Source: Blastobasis lacticolella
Lineage: Eukaryota; Arthropoda; Insecta; Lepidoptera; Blastobasidae
DNA: 64,000 nt
NCBI GenBank assembly: GCA_905147135.1
Contig: LR990041.1
Span: forward strand, 15,003,907 to 15,067,906
Direction of reading: 5' to 3'
The notes beneath the pieces are model-generated. The model saw only the letters and a program-made list of their open reading frames with translations. It ran no database searches and was not told where the DNA came from. This document shows, piece by piece, positions 32,606 through 44,770 of the stretch. The translations under genes and the position numbers were made by a program. Position 1 is the first letter of the stretch. Each line of letters opens with the position of its first letter.

Positions 32606-32897
32606 GGCTCCAGTCGCACTAACATATGGCTTGCTTATGCGCTGATTACATTTGACTAAATTCAGTAATTAAATTCAGAAGCAAAAACCGCGAGAGCAAA
32701 TCAAAGTGGAATGTTTTGCGTATAAAATAAGGTCCATTTTTGTGTTACGGCTTTTGAAAATTGGAGCGACACGTGACATAATATAAGTGATACAAAAATT
32801 GACCTTATTTGATGAGAAAAACATTTCACTTTGATTTGCTATCACGCTTTTTGCTTTTGAATTTAGTCAAGTGTAATAAGCGCATTAGTCTGGTGCC
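32606..32897. mobile_element. Fold-back MITE, about 290 bp
   Basis: Two halves of about 130 bases are imperfect reverse complements. The left arm has GCTTATGCGCTGATTACATT and GCAAATCAAAGTGGAATG; the right arm has CACTTTGATTTGCTATC and AGTGTAATAAGCGCATTAG. The ends are GGCTCCAGTCGCAC and AGTCTGGTGCC. No coding content and no clear target duplication. Confidence 0.75.
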
Positions 32898-33009
32898 TAG
32901 GCGATTATCTAGCCTCTAGAATATGAATGTGATTCCAAAATCTACGAGATGGCGTTACTGCGACGCAAAGTCTGCTGTCAAAATAAAGCCCTCTCATTGT
33001 CTGGAATAG

Positions 33010-33690
33010 ATCCGTATGTATGTATATATGTAATCTCTTTATTGCATCAATTTATAACATTACAGGAAATAAAAATACAGTTTATAATGCAAAGGCGAGC
33101 TTATCCCACAACGGGATTTCTTCCAGCTAACCTTTGATAAGCCGAGAAGACCTTTGATGAGCGGTGAAGGCAATTAAGAGTATTGACAATTAACTACAAA
33201 GAATATTACCCCATAAATACATATGAGGATGTAAATATAGGCAGACTATATACCAATCAAATACTAATATCAGCACATAAATTAACAATTAGATACTAAT
33301 ATACATAAATATTCATAATAAAATAAATAAACCTATATAATATGACAACAGATATATAAATAAATAAAACTCATTCATCAAGTTATAAGAAAAAATTTCT
33401 TTACATGATCCTTGAAGGAGCCAGGTGTGCGAGCGAGTTGAAAATCTTAAGGTAGCGTGTTCCACAAGCGAGCCGCATAAACCTTGAATGATCTCCCGTA
33501 ACTAGCCGAATTATACGAAGGAATATCCAGCTGAAGCTCTCGGCGGGGGCGCAGTCGAGGGTCAGCGGACGGGCGGAAGCTGCGCAAGTACTCGGGCGCA
33601 TTTGAGTTATTAAGTACCTGGTAAAGTACCGCCAGTCTCTGCGGTGACGTATCGGAAGCCAATTCAATTTGCTTCAAAATTTTGATACGT
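33010..33690 (-). pseudogene. LINE ORF2 C-terminus and 3' end, minus strand
   Basis: Read on the minus strand from about 33677: YQVLNNSNAPEYLRSFRPSA, then LDIPSYNSASYGRSFKVYAA and RLWNTLP, the classic end of a CR1/Jockey-group LINE protein. A stop interrupts it after RLWNTLP and related residues continue (DFQLARTPGSFKDHVKKFF). The 3' untranslated region runs to about 33010 and ends in an AATAAAGAGATTACATATAT-type tail. A 5'-truncated dead copy. Confidence 0.8.
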
Positions 33691-33920
33691 GGTCGAATTT
33701 CCGCAACCCAAAGACATAGCGATTATTTTATAATAGTTATTTCTGTCCAATAGCATGATAGAATTTTGACAATAGACGTTACGCCTCACTAGCGCCATCT
33801 AAAATCGTGATTTGATGATTAAAACAAACGTTAGAGAATGTTGGTAGTGGGCCGCACTGTATACTTCGCGGCCTCGCTTTTAATTTCACCTAGGCGACGC
33901 GAGATCTAGCCTCTGTGGCC

Positions 33921-34057
33921 CTAGCACAAGTATGTCCGCGACAAAGCTCGCGCCGCGAGAAAGCGTTTGTCTCTTTCTTTCAATACTAAGACGAATGAGA
34001 TAGCAATACCTATGTCGCGCTTTTTCTCGCTTATCGCGCGAGGGCAACTTATGCTAG
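33921..34057. mobile_element. Small MITE, copy 1
   Basis: It begins CTAGCACAAGTATGTCCGCG and ends with a complementary CAACTTATGCTAG. Its interior resembles that of 35652-35796 (GAGATAGCA, then TGTCGCG, then TCGCTTATCGCGCG). The 127-codon open frame that crosses it is not supported as a gene. Confidence 0.6.
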
Positions 34058-34470
34058 GCCTACTAGTCGCTAAGCACCTGGCAGTGCGGCCGTACCCGCA
34101 AATTGCATTTACTGCGTTCAATGGGGGCGCCATCTTACGATTGATGAGTCAAGAAAACGAACAAATGTTTGCCACATATCATTTCGACACGTCGACACAG
34201 CCCAGAGTTGACGGATCTAACCTAAACGAATTCAAACTTATGGCACTTATTGACATGGCCCAATTCAACGATCTGCCCAGGTCATGTATATTATTTTTGC
34301 ACATTGCGTTGCTTACCCAGGAAAAGGTACTTTTAAGATCCACTGCCTAGTGTCGTGGCTATTACGCGGCTCAGGGGTCAGATTTTGTAATCGGTGTTAT
34401 CCACGCGAGCGTTCGCCATCTAATGCTCTTCTACTACTTCTGAAAGCAAGTGCTCGCGTAAATGCGAGTT

Positions 34471-34511
34471 CCAGAAACGGTTTATTGTTTGACACAATAA
34501 ACCGTTTCTGG
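34471..34511. repeat. Perfect 17-bp hairpin
   Basis: Arms CCAGAAACGGTTTATTG (34471-34487) and its exact complement (34495-34511), loop TTTGACA. It lies in the intron about 210 bases before a PARG exon. Confidence 0.9.
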
Positions 34512-34719
34512 AAAATTCATTTACTTCAAAATAATCTGTCTCTTCGTAAATTTCTGTTTTTTATTGTCAAGCAACGTAGTATTCAAATCCAGAGCCAGTA
34601 AATCGCTGTCGTCGCATCAGTGACGCACGGATCCATAGACGACCGACACTGGTTTCTCAGGTTGCTCGGAAGTGAACCCTGGAGTGATCTAATAAGCTTC
34701 AATTTCTAACGTGTCGCAG

Positions 34720-34910
34720 GGTCGCAACGCTACAGCCAATACACTGGGTACGGGCGTGAGAGTTTCCGTTTCGCGGGCAACCATGTCGACCGCACGCCGT
34801 ACGATGAGAACAATCGGCGGCGCTCGGCCGTGCTCTGCATCGACGCCGCCGTGTGCCGCGACCGCCGCTCGCAGTACGAGCGACGAGCGGTCATACGGGA
34901 GCTCAACAAG
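34720..34910 (+). CDS. Parg: PARG exon
   Basis: Acceptor AACGTGTCGCAG, donor GTCAGTGG. It encodes GSQRYSQYTGYGRESFRFAG, then NHVDRTPYDENNRRRSAVLC and IDAAVCRDRRSQYERRAVIR. The Y-T-G-Y-G segment and the R-R-x-x-x-V-x-x-I-D-A strand are conserved in PARG and follow the catalytic loop. The exon completes a Gly codon begun at 30356 and ends in phase 0. The 71- and 64-codon frames drawn over it in other phases are shadows. Confidence 0.95.
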
Positions 34911-35394
34911 GTCAGTGGAGCCATAGGCTAACTCCCGGACCGTAGTACATCTCAGGACCTACAGTGAGACACCTAGCAGGTCAAATTTGACGTTTATGTG
35001 GACACACGGAGAAAGCACCATAATTTTTCCTGGTGTTTTCTGCTACTCTTTTAAGACCAATGGTTTCCCTTTGACATTTTATTGAACTGCCATTGGACTG
35101 TTTGTTAGACTGATTGTTTCTCGATTGTGGACTAAAATTGTAACCTCTTGGTAGATGTTAAAAGGAAACACAACGACTATTCAGTCGTGAGAATTACGTT
35201 GCCATTACGGTTCTATTGATATAAATTTTTGCAGAATACTCAATGTCTGTCTATCGTAATGGAGTAGCAATTAACTCTTAATTGAATATCAATAGCATGT
35301 GAGTTGCAATATTAATTAACGTCAATTTGATAGAGAACAGTACTAGAATCTGAGGGAGTTCTACATGGAATGGATTGTACAAAACCGATCGTAT

Positions 35395-35610
35395 CTGGGA
35401 AACCGACTCGGAAACAGTGGTCGCACCCCAAAGGGACTTTTAATCAGGTCACTTAACTCTATAACATATTAAAATTCCATCAAAAGTAACTTAAGCCACA
35501 TTTTCCACATTTTTGGTTGCACCCAAAGGGACTTTTAATCAGCGCATTTAACTCTAAAACATATCAAAATTTCATCAAAATTAACTGAAACCATATTTTC
35601 CTAAGACCTT
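35395..35610 (+). repeat. Tandem pair of about 110-bp units
   Basis: Two adjacent copies both contain CCAAAGGGACTTTTAATCAG, then TTAACTCTATAACATATTA or the close variant TTAACTCTAAAACATATCA, then a CATCAAAA segment. The copies begin near 35404 and 35521. Intronic, no coding content. Confidence 0.8.
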
Positions 35611-35651
35611 TTGCGGGGTCCCTTATCCGCAGAGTTACCCCACTTGCACGG

Positions 35652-35796
35652 CTACAGCACAAGTGTGCCCGCGATATAGCTCGAGACGCCACGAGAGTGA
35701 ATTCGATTACCTTTCTCAATACTACGATGAAAGAGATAGCAGTATCATGTCGCGAAATTTCTCATTTATCGCGCGCGTGAGCACACTTGCGCTAGT
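35652..35796. mobile_element. Small MITE, copy 2
   Basis: It begins CTACAGCACAAGTGTGCCCG and ends with ACACTTGCGCTAGTAG, roughly complementary. Related to 33921-34057. It ends 48 bases before a PARG exon. Confidence 0.6.
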
Positions 35797-35844
35797 AGAC
35801 AAGGCAGACAAGGGCAGATAGGTAGTTGATGATTTGGTCCGCAG

Positions 35845-36091
35845 GCGTGGATAGGGTTTTCTTACCCGGGCGGGGTTGGGGGCGGGCGAACGGCTCGCTA
35901 CCCGGGCGTGGCGACCGGCAACTGGGGCTGCGGGGCGTTCGGGGGCGAGCCGCAGCTCAAGTGCCTTCTGCAAATGATGGCCGCCTGCGAGGCGCGCCGC
36001 CCGCTCGCCTTTCTCTGCTTCGGCGACCCGGCGCTCGAGCGCGACGTGCTGCGCATCTACAACGTGCTGCTCAACCACCGCGTCACCGTCG
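35845..36091 (+). CDS. Parg: PARG exon
   Basis: Acceptor TTTGGTCCGCAG, donor GTGAGTG. It encodes AWIGFSYPGGVGGGRTARYP, then GVATGNWGCGAFGGEPQLKC and LLQMMAACEARRPLAFLCFG. V-A-T-G-N-W-G-C-G-A-F-G-G is among the most conserved PARG blocks and forms part of the ADP-ribose pocket. The exon is very GC-rich. It starts in phase 0 and ends with the first base of a Gly codon completed at 41498. Confidence 0.97.
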
Positions 36092-36975
36092 GTGAGTGAC
36101 CAACAAACCACCACACACCACAACCACTGGCGAGCTCTCCGACAGGCATCCAGGTACCTCAGGCCCGCAGCGCACCCGATCCCCTAAGGCTACAGATGGC
36201 CCGCACGACGGTGACCACTTTCAATCAGGCGGACCGTTTGACCGTGTCGCCTTCATCTTATATACACACGCCCACACTCCCGCCCGTTTCTAGGGGCACG
36301 TAGAGAGAGATTACAGAGTATCACTAACTACGATACTGCGACCAACATCTCTTGCCTTTTCTTTATTAATCAAAACTCGAAATGGACGTGGTAGTCCCTT
36401 CCCTTAACTGAAAAAAGGTTCACTTCCGAAAACCAGCACCATCTTTTAGTATGTTGTTAAGTATGTTATTCTGAATAAAAAACAGCCGGGAGACAATCTC
36501 TTAAGTGCTTGGTTCTCAAGTTGTGACGTCATAACATGGCTGCCGCCGCGTTTTGAAATTTGTTTTTAAAAACGAGTGTCTTACACTTGGAATGCTTTGT
36601 GGGGTATCAAAATACGCAGAATAGAGATAGAGATATTCAAGATTACATAAAAAAAATCCAAAAAATTATAACGTTTTTATTTTAAAACAACTTAACCTAT
36701 AAATTTAGAGCAAAATAATGTAGTAAATAATGTAGGAAAATAAAGGCACATTATTAAGCTATACAAAACTATTTTTATAATCTCAATGTTAATAAAGAAG
36801 CGAGATAGTGTAATTTCATACTAGCAACGGGCACCATTTGAAGCGCCATACAATTGTTTTAATTTGCGTAAGTTGCGTGAATTTATTGACTTTAAATAAA
36901 AAAGCAATGAGTAAGTGAGGTAATGTTTATGTAAAACACGTATTATAAGAAATGATCTTGTCGTTAATGTCCCGG

Positions 36976-37185
36976 TTGTGCTCTCGAGAACGAGGGCCCA
37001 GGGCCTTAACCATGATCCAGGATTTGGCGATCAGGTTATTACAGTGGAGCGACTACTTTCGAACCTCCGTGACGTGACGGTTATAATTCATCTAATGTTT
37101 TCATTGGTACAGGGCCGCAGCGGGATTCGAACCCGGTACCTCTCACTTACGAGTTGGATACTCAATCGCCCGACGCTCATATGTA
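36976..37185 (-). repeat. tRNA-derived SINE, minus strand
   Basis: The plus-strand text GCAGCGGGATTCGAACCCGG, then ACTTACGAGTTGGATACTCA and CGCCCGACGCT is the reverse complement of a SINE head with B box GGTTCGAATCCC, as at 55363. The tail side (ACCATGATCCAGGATTTGGC, then CAGTGGAGCGACTAC) matches the SINE at 56660-56997. Confidence 0.75.
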
Positions 37186-37739
37186 AAATGAACGTATTAC
37201 CTACTATGTATAATAATATAATAAATCAACGTATTACATTACATTAAGTAGAGTTCGGATTTATCCTTGCATGCGCAAGAAGTGTTGAGATTAAGTTCGT
37301 ATTTCACGCACCGACAATTTGTGCAACATTCTTTGCACTTGCAAGACAGTTCTTTGGAATTGACGCTATCATCAGGTATTGTCTTCCATAACCGTTGTTA
37401 TTATTATTTCATCCCCAACTGCATGGATCCAGTACTTCGCGGCCTTTATTCAGACAGTGGGTCCAAATTTGGGTCTGGTATGCCGCTCTTTTTACATGTT
37501 AGAGTGCGTCTTGCGTTGAAGGAATATTTATCCATTGTGTCACTCATGAACCACGAATTCTTTAATTAACGGGGATCGTGACTAATTTAACATGGTTTCA
37601 ACCCACAAGAGTATGCTTGGATACATACAAGCAAAACTAAAATAAAAAGCAAACTGCTAGATGATGATTGGTACAGGAGCCTCTAAGTCAGGACAATAGT
37701 CAAGCGGAACTAGATGAACGCTGTAACAGGATGCATTAA

Positions 37740-40200
37740 GAATATTACTTGCCAGCTTCTTTCTGCCTCCGGCCAGCTAATACCCGTCCTAGAAGAGATG
37801 ACAGTCACGATGTATGCCTAGACTTCATGAAGAAACATAACTGCAAAATCGATGTCACTGATGGAATTTTTAAGTGTGGTAATGAGGAGATACTTGACAC
37901 TTCACACTTGGAGGAACCACTGAACACACCAAAATTATATACTTAAATAAAGGTAAAGTTGCAATCAGCCTGTAAGAACGAGCCGAATAGATGTATAGTG
38001 GTGAAGGATAGGTACGCCGCGCGCCCACAAAATAACAGCTCGAAAACTACAACAGAAAGAACCCTTGTCAGTAGAAGCAAAACTGCAGTGGTGAGGGTTG
38101 TAAATCTGCACAACCACGACGTTTGCTTGGATGAAGGCAATGTTGTTTAGAAATGCGAGGTGGATGAAAAAGTGCCTATCAACACCTATAACCTGTCCAG
38201 ACTGACTTGTCTTATTTGGTTAAGGAAATTATGTATTTAAATAGATAATGTGCTGCAGGATTCGTTGAAATATACATTATCTGTGACTCTTGTATATTTC
38301 TCGACATCTATACATATTATACGTAGCGTGATTGATACGACAAGTCGTGATTTTGGGCATTGTTTGTTCACCAAATAAGACAAGTCAGTTTAAACAGATC
38401 ATATCTCAGATGAGACGAACACTAAGAATAGTTCTGCTATTACCGAACTTCTTGATAGATGCAAGGGAAACCAGAATTATACGCAGAGCATGATCGCCAA
38501 GAAATCACTACGCTTCGTGGATATATTTTCTTCCCAAGATCTTGGATCAAGGAAGTCTTGGACAGACTTCGCTAGTTCAACATAGGATCGACACTGAAAG
38601 TGAAAGACCGGTGGGAGTCAGCGAGCCATGCAAGTCCATGGTGTTCACCAGTCATGAAGAAGACGGCAGCACACATTTTTGCGTGGACTACTGACGATTA
38701 AATTAAAATTACAAAGAAGGACTTACAAAATTACAAGATCCATTGCCTTATATCGACGACATGTTGGATACCCTGAGTGGCATGCACTGGTTCTCAATCT
38801 TGGATTATAAGTCTGGGTATTGGCATTCTGGCAGGAAAAGGACTATAACAGTTCAATCTTATGCCTTTTGGACTGTGCAACGCACCTGCCACTTTCGAAA
38901 GACTCATAGAATATGTACGGACAAGATTAATGTAAGTTGACTGCCATTGATCTTTTGCTTTGGATGATGTCATTATCATGGGTCGCGGTTTTGAGGATTA
39001 TTTGCGCAACTTGGAACAAGTCTTAAGGAAAATAAAGAATGACGACCTGACGTAAAACCCGAAGAAATGCCATATATTTAGGAGCAAACTCAACTGAGTA
39101 ACTACCTCGGTCATATCGTCACCAGTGACTAAACAGACCCAGAAAAGCCACTACAAAAATAGCCTACTCCGAAGGACTAAATGGAAGTTCGGGCATTCCT
39201 AGGGCTGTGCTCATAATACCGACGGTTTGTTACAGGATTCTCTTGCAAAGCCACTACATCGTCTGACTGAAGACAACTAACCATTACGCCAAGGATTCCC
39301 TTCAAAGACTGATAAAATGCCTTTGACAATCTCCTACATTAAGATATACCTACAACCCAGCAGTCAGTTTATCGTCAAGACAGATGCAAGCAACACGGCG
39401 ACCGGACGAGTGTTGTAACAGAAACAGGGCAACGCAGAAGTCGTGATTTCTTACTTCAGTAAGTCATTGTCGACACCAAGAACCACTGTGTAACCAGAAG
39501 AGAACTTTTGGCTGTGGTAAATACACAACAACATTTTATCAAATATCCTGTCGGTAGGCAGTTCAAACTGCTCGTAATGATCACGCTGTCTTGAAGTAGC
39601 TGTTACAATTTCAAAACTCAGTAGAACAGGTTGCCCGATGGATCAAGCAACAACAGAAGTTTGACTATGTCACAGAACACCGCAGCGGGAAGGCCTCTAC
39701 CAAGAAGGCCTTGCTCGGAGGAATGTAAGCACTGTGTTAAACAGGAATTGAAGGAATTCAGTTAGGCTTACAAGAGTTAGTTAAGGTCTTCACGACCCAG
39801 GGAGAATGAAGCAATGAGGAAACTTCAAAAAGATAATGAAGATAACTGGCTAATCACCACATTGAAGGAACTTGGTGCGGAGAAACCAAGATGAGCTGAA
39901 GTGGCACCTACAAGAGCTATCACTAAAGTGTAGGCTCAATGGGACAGCTGTATCCTTCAGAACGTCATGCTTTACCGAAAATGGGAAAAGCCTAACGACA
40001 CAGAGTACCATCTTTAGGTAGTTGCTTCACCGGTTAAGGTGAAACACGTTCTCCAGGAGATACATGTTGGGGTAGCAGGTGGACATCTAGGGGTAAAAAG
40101 ATCACTGACCAAAGTACGAGAAAGGTTTATTGGCTTCATTATCGGGAAGTCGTGCAGATTTGGAGTTTGCTCCGCTGCGCACAACGGTAGGTACCTAAGC
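37740..40200 (+). pseudogene. Degenerate Ty3/Gypsy element
   Basis: Eroded pieces appear in the normal pol order. Protease end at 37810-37910 (CLDFMKKHNCKIDVTDGIFK, then CGNEEI). Reverse transcriptase at 38743-38940 (MPYIDDMLDTLSGMHWFSIL, DYKSGYW). RNase H-like text at about 39350-39560. Integrase zinc-binding region at about 40020-40150 (VKHVLQEIHVGVAGGHLGVK, RSLTKVRERF). Stops and shifts occur throughout, so this is an old copy. It is different in sequence from the 11-15 kb Gypsy. No LTRs were identified. Confidence 0.8.
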
Positions 40201-41497
40201 GGGTACACAGCGGCTGGAGCTCCCTTGTTAATTGCTTTCTATAACTTAAGCCTGATAGGTAATACCTACATATTTATCTATGCTAGAAAGTTATCTACCT
40301 ATTAATATAGTCGAAAAAAATAGGTACCTACAGTAGCTACAACATAGTAGATAAGTATTTTTTATGAATTCAAATCGGCGACGAAGACAAATTGAAATAT
40401 CTCACATGTTTAGTAATTATAAAAATTGTTTTGTATAGCTTAATAATGTGTCTTTATGATCTAAGTACATTATTTTATTCTAAAAGTACTTGTAAAGTTG
40501 TGTTTAAAAACTACAAACGAATTTGATATTTGCATATTTTTTAAATTAACAAGAATATATCTCAAACTATAATTTTCAAATAGTTAAATGTATGGACAAT
40601 ATTGTAGTACATTTTATTCTGCTTCATTTTGTCTGTACAGTCTGTTTTAAAGGCAAATTTCAGAACGCGGTGGCGGCCATCTTGTCGTTTTCACAGCTGG
40701 AGAACCAAGCACTTTAGACATTGTCTTCCGGCTGAAAATACGTTTATTTTACATACACATTACCTAAACTCATTATTTTTTCATTTAAAGTAATTAATTC
40801 AAGCAATTTACGCAAATTAAAACAATCGTATAGCGCTTAAAATGGTGCCCGTTGCTAGGGAAGAATTATAATATCTCGCTTCTTTATTAACTGATTGGTA
40901 TTATAAACATAGTTTTGTATAGCTTAATAATGTGCCTTTATTTTCTTTCTACATTATTTTGCTCTAAATTTATAGGTTGTTAAAAATAAAAACGGAATTA
41001 TTTTTTGGAAAATTATAATATAATCTTGAATATCTCTGAAACCATCATATTTACACGGTTTAGTGTAAAGATAATATTGTAGTTCTTTTTATTATGTGTA
41101 GTTTGATACCGACACATCATTCCAAGAGCAATATACTCGTTTTTAAATGCAAATATCAAAACGCGGTGGCGGCCATGTTGATAACGTCACAGCTGGAGAT
41201 CCAAGCACTTTAGAGATTGTCTCCCGGCTTTTTTTTTTTCAAAATAAACGATGACTTAGCAACAAACTAAACGATGGTGCTGGTTTCCGGAAGTGAACTA
41301 TTCGGGCCATATTTGAAGCTAAGGGAAGGGACTATGTGGCTATGTACATGTCGTATTCACATCAACTCATAACTTCAGTGTAACGTTTTGTCTTGAAAAT
41401 AGTCATTATCAACCACCCAAGACATGGATATTGTTTTGAGATCAAACGTCTAATTCATGTTGTCCTTCAATACCAAAATTAGAAACGTTCTTTCCAG

Positions 41498-42261
41498 GTA
41501 AGCTGTATGGTTTGATAACGAGCTACTATAGTAGAATTTACAAAAACGAAGAGGATTTGCACTCGTACATAGAGCGCAAACTGAAGGGTGGGCCTTCACC
41601 GCTGCCGTCGCGGCGCCATCACGCCTCCGTAGAGGGAAGCCAAAATCGAGAATCTGGGCGCCACTCTGCCTTAATGGACATCAGCGATGACGACGACATG
41701 GCCGCAGCAGCGAGCATTTCCAGAAATGGATATAATAACGCCGTCTACCACGATCGCACTCCGTATCCCACGACGGCGGGCGGAGACTCCAAGAGTTACA
41801 GCCAAGTGGCGTCGGGTCCTTCCTCAAGACCGAACACCTCCGCGAACTATGGTTCCGGCAGAAACATTAATCCAGTGACGTCGGGTCATGTCGCTTTAAC
41901 CACATCCGCGGACAGGAACAGACACCACTATCCAAGAGTTGAGAATGCACCGGTGCATACGCCGCCACACGGACCTGTAGACCAATCACCGCCGATGTAT
42001 TCAGAAGACTCTCGTAACGAGGATTTGATAAATTTGCATGATCTCCCGAAGTATCTTCCGAATTCGAGCGCCGCATATGAGAGAACTACGAGGAATACTC
42101 TTTTCCATGAGCTGCGTGGACCGCAAGATACTCATTCTGGGCCTGGGTTCGGGGAATACCCCACGGCCGGCGGCGCGCGGCCGGACCGCAGCGGCTACTC
42201 TGGTGGTGAAAGCCGTACTACAACTGATCAGTCAATCACGTCATCCACAAGGACAACTGAG
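41498..42261 (+). CDS. Parg: PARG exon: end of catalytic region and disordered tail
   Basis: Acceptor GTTCTTTCCAG. It encodes GKLYGLITSYYSRIYKNEED, then LHSYIERKL, which closes the catalytic region. About 220 residues follow, rich in Ser, Thr, Pro, Asn, Gly and His with an acidic DISDDDDM patch. This tail looks unstructured, as in other insect PARG C-termini, and has no recognised domain. The donor is GAG followed by GTTAGT, weaker than the consensus. If it is not used, the frame runs on for 21 codons to a stop at 42322-42324, giving an alternative end. The exon starts by completing a Gly codon in phase. Confidence 0.88.
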
Positions 42262-44449
42262 GTTAGTTTACTTTTATATTCGTTTAAAATTAAATATGTA
42301 AATATACAATTACAAGTTTACTAATTAAAAATGGCGGAGAAGGGTTCTCACAAATATAGATGACATTAATGTGAATTAAATATAGTCCACCATGCGGTTC
42401 TAGTGCGTAAAGGTGTCATTTCAGCTGTCGCCGATTTTCCTTTTATATTATTTAAAGACTGGCTTGACCGCGCGAGGTCAAAGTTAGAGGAAAGGAACCT
42501 AGCTAGTATTTTTCACTCTCTCGTGACAAAGCCCGTAATAAAAGATTACGACAGTGAATAAATAGGTAGGTAAATACAATAGAATACCCTTTATTGTGCA
42601 CAAACTTGCAATGAGAAGTGAAAAAATGACGTAATGAAGGGCGACCTGCCAACGTCTAAATTCATACTACCTTAACAATTTTACTAATTCTATTTTACAT
42701 ATCTTAGAAGATTAACTAACCTGTGTAGTATTAGTATCCAAGTCAGCTGTTCAGTTTCGTTTTCGTGTAACTCTTGTAGTTTACGTTATCCATTCGCCAT
42801 CGTGTTGGCCCGTATCTAGTGTATTGCTATGGTTTCTATTACGTCACAGAAAGAGAGACAGAGACTGAGAAGCACCCATATAAAATTTTGGATGTGTGTT
42901 ATCAATTATGCAAAAATAAATTGATGACTCAAACAAATAATAGTGCACTTAAAATATAAGTTTAGCTACATAGAAGTCTTGTTTAGCCTTTGCTTATATT
43001 TACCCATAAAGAAAATATTTACTAACGTAATAGAGCAGCCATCACAAACAAAAATATTGTACCAACCTGTCACGTGCGGGAGGTGCGGCGGGAGGCTGCT
43101 AAGTCATAGAATGACCGATGAAATGTTATCAGTTTCTTTATTTTTGGCCCTCGAATGGTTCGTACAGTTTTTAATGCACAAGATGGCGTTTTTTTGAATA
43201 TCCAAGCCACTGTCAGATTGGTCCGCGTCGCGCAATGTCTCAGAACTGACTGCGGCCACTGTTGTCCATGGACCGCAAAGCGTGGTTCAAAGAAAATACT
43301 TGCGGTGTCTCCTCTATTACTTTAGTAAATATTTTCTCTATGTATTTACCTAATAAAAATTCATGTTTTGGTACAGGTATAAATGTAGGTAGATACTTAT
43401 ATCCAAATAAGTCTCGCTTATTACAAAAGCCAATTAATTTTTCTGTAAGAATTGTTTAATATGGTCAATAAATATACATATAATACTATATATACTATAC
43501 AATACTTTAAATGTCAATATGGTCAATAAATATAAAAAAAATTTAAGAAGTGTTAACTAATGAAATAAATGCACTTTATACTTCCAGTTCTTAAAATTTC
43601 TGAATTTAACATGAACAATAAGATATTTAAAATCAAGGACATTTTATCGACACTCGAGCCCATAATGGAATGATTCTATTTTGCAGCGAAGTTGTTGCGT
43701 AATCGCCAGATTCACTTAGACGCTTAGATTCACCTATACCTATAAGACGTTCGCCACTTTCCACTTACTGTCAGTTATAGTTGCCGGCAGTCTTCTTGAG
43801 CATGTTTAACAATGTGGGGGAGATTTTCGTGGGCACATTTGTATGTAAAGCCGCTAGTGCTTTGGTCAAAATGATAGCGGGTGGTTTAATGTAATACTAG
43901 TAATGTAGTACTTAACATTTATTAACTCTATACCTTTCGCACTGGACTCGCATGACAGGGGGTTCCTCTGACTTGTATTTGTGAGAAATTACCCAATGTT
44001 ATGAAAAATATTGAAAGTTTTATTTGCCCTGCCATATTATATTGTTATCATGCCTGCTAGTATACGTTACAACATGTCTTATCAACGTTAATACGTTAAT
44101 ACGTAAGTTTTAACGATAAACAACTGATCGTACTGACAAACTTACTATGTGTCTCGTTTGTATGTTTTGAAAAGCGTTTTATTTAGTAATGCACAAGGCA
44201 GTTCTCAAACCCTCCTTTTGCTTTGCAGTAAGCACAGCGACAAACAGCGGCCGAGCCCTCGAAACCAGTTTTATCACACGTAAGATTTCTTGAGCCTGGG
44301 ACGGCTGAATATAATAAACAAAAGAATTTAAAACAATCATTTATGGGGTATGTACACGGAGAATAAAAAAGCAATGAACCGTCAGCGTGGCATGCACTAA
44401 TCGCATATTGCACCGCAATGCATATATCTACATCTACATAATGTTCTAA
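42262..44449. other. Intron or downstream DNA, no gene seen
   Basis: AT-rich. A short segment at about 42578-42605 (AATAGAATACCCTTTATTGTG) resembles a minus-strand LINE tail. Several short open frames lack any family motif. Confidence 0.5.
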
Positions 44450-44770
44450 TCATCATCATCATCTTAGCGTCTATCCCGGCTTATGCCGATTCCACTAACC
44501 TACTTTTCCTCCTCCACTTCGCCTGGTCTTAATCACGCTCATGTAAAGATGCCTTCGGCGGTTTATAGAACCGGAGATTCTATTTATTTATGGACACCAT
44601 GAGGCTTATGAGGGCCTCCCGCGGGGCCGCTTTTCTGATACCGGCTTGTTTAACCCCTATTACTCACGTATCGTGCCGTAGGCCGCGTCGTGTCCGGCAG
44701 AGTAGAATAGCACCAACCCCTTACACTTGTAGGTGTCGTAAAAGCGTCTAATGTTTTCGAGGCAAAAGAT
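44450..44770. repeat. Dispersed lepidopteran-type repeat
   Basis: The segment starts with a CATCATCATCATCTTAGCGT run, then CTATCCCGGCTTATGCCGAT, and continues to GTCGTAAAAGCG. It has the look of a LINE or SINE 3' region that starts at a CAT/GAT microsatellite and runs in reverse. The family was not identified and no coding sequence is seen. Confidence 0.45.

Larger units (their letters stand above)
36391..41333. mobile_element. Long inverted repeats (about 0.55-0.6 kb) enclosing Gypsy remnants
   Basis: The left arm (36391 to about 36945) and right arm (about 40735-41333) are diverged reverse complements. Shared landmarks are TAGTCCCTTCCCTTA, CCAGCACCATC, AGCCGGGAGACAATCTC, ATAAATTTAGAGCAAAATAA and AACGGGCACCATTT. 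An additional part-copy in the orientation of the right arm lies at about 40423-40733. The interior holds a SINE and a decayed Gypsy element. Either one large element with long terminal inverted repeats, or two to three copies of one repeat in opposite orientations. Confidence 0.65.

Noticed and set aside
33967..34350. 127-codon plus-strand frame as a gene or PARG exon
   Set aside because: It overlaps a MITE, shows no PARG motif, and the PARG chain joins in phase from 30356 to 34720 without it.
41687..42301. Alternative frames of 63-87 codons inside the PARG tail exon
   Set aside because: They are shadows of the 254-codon in-phase frame.
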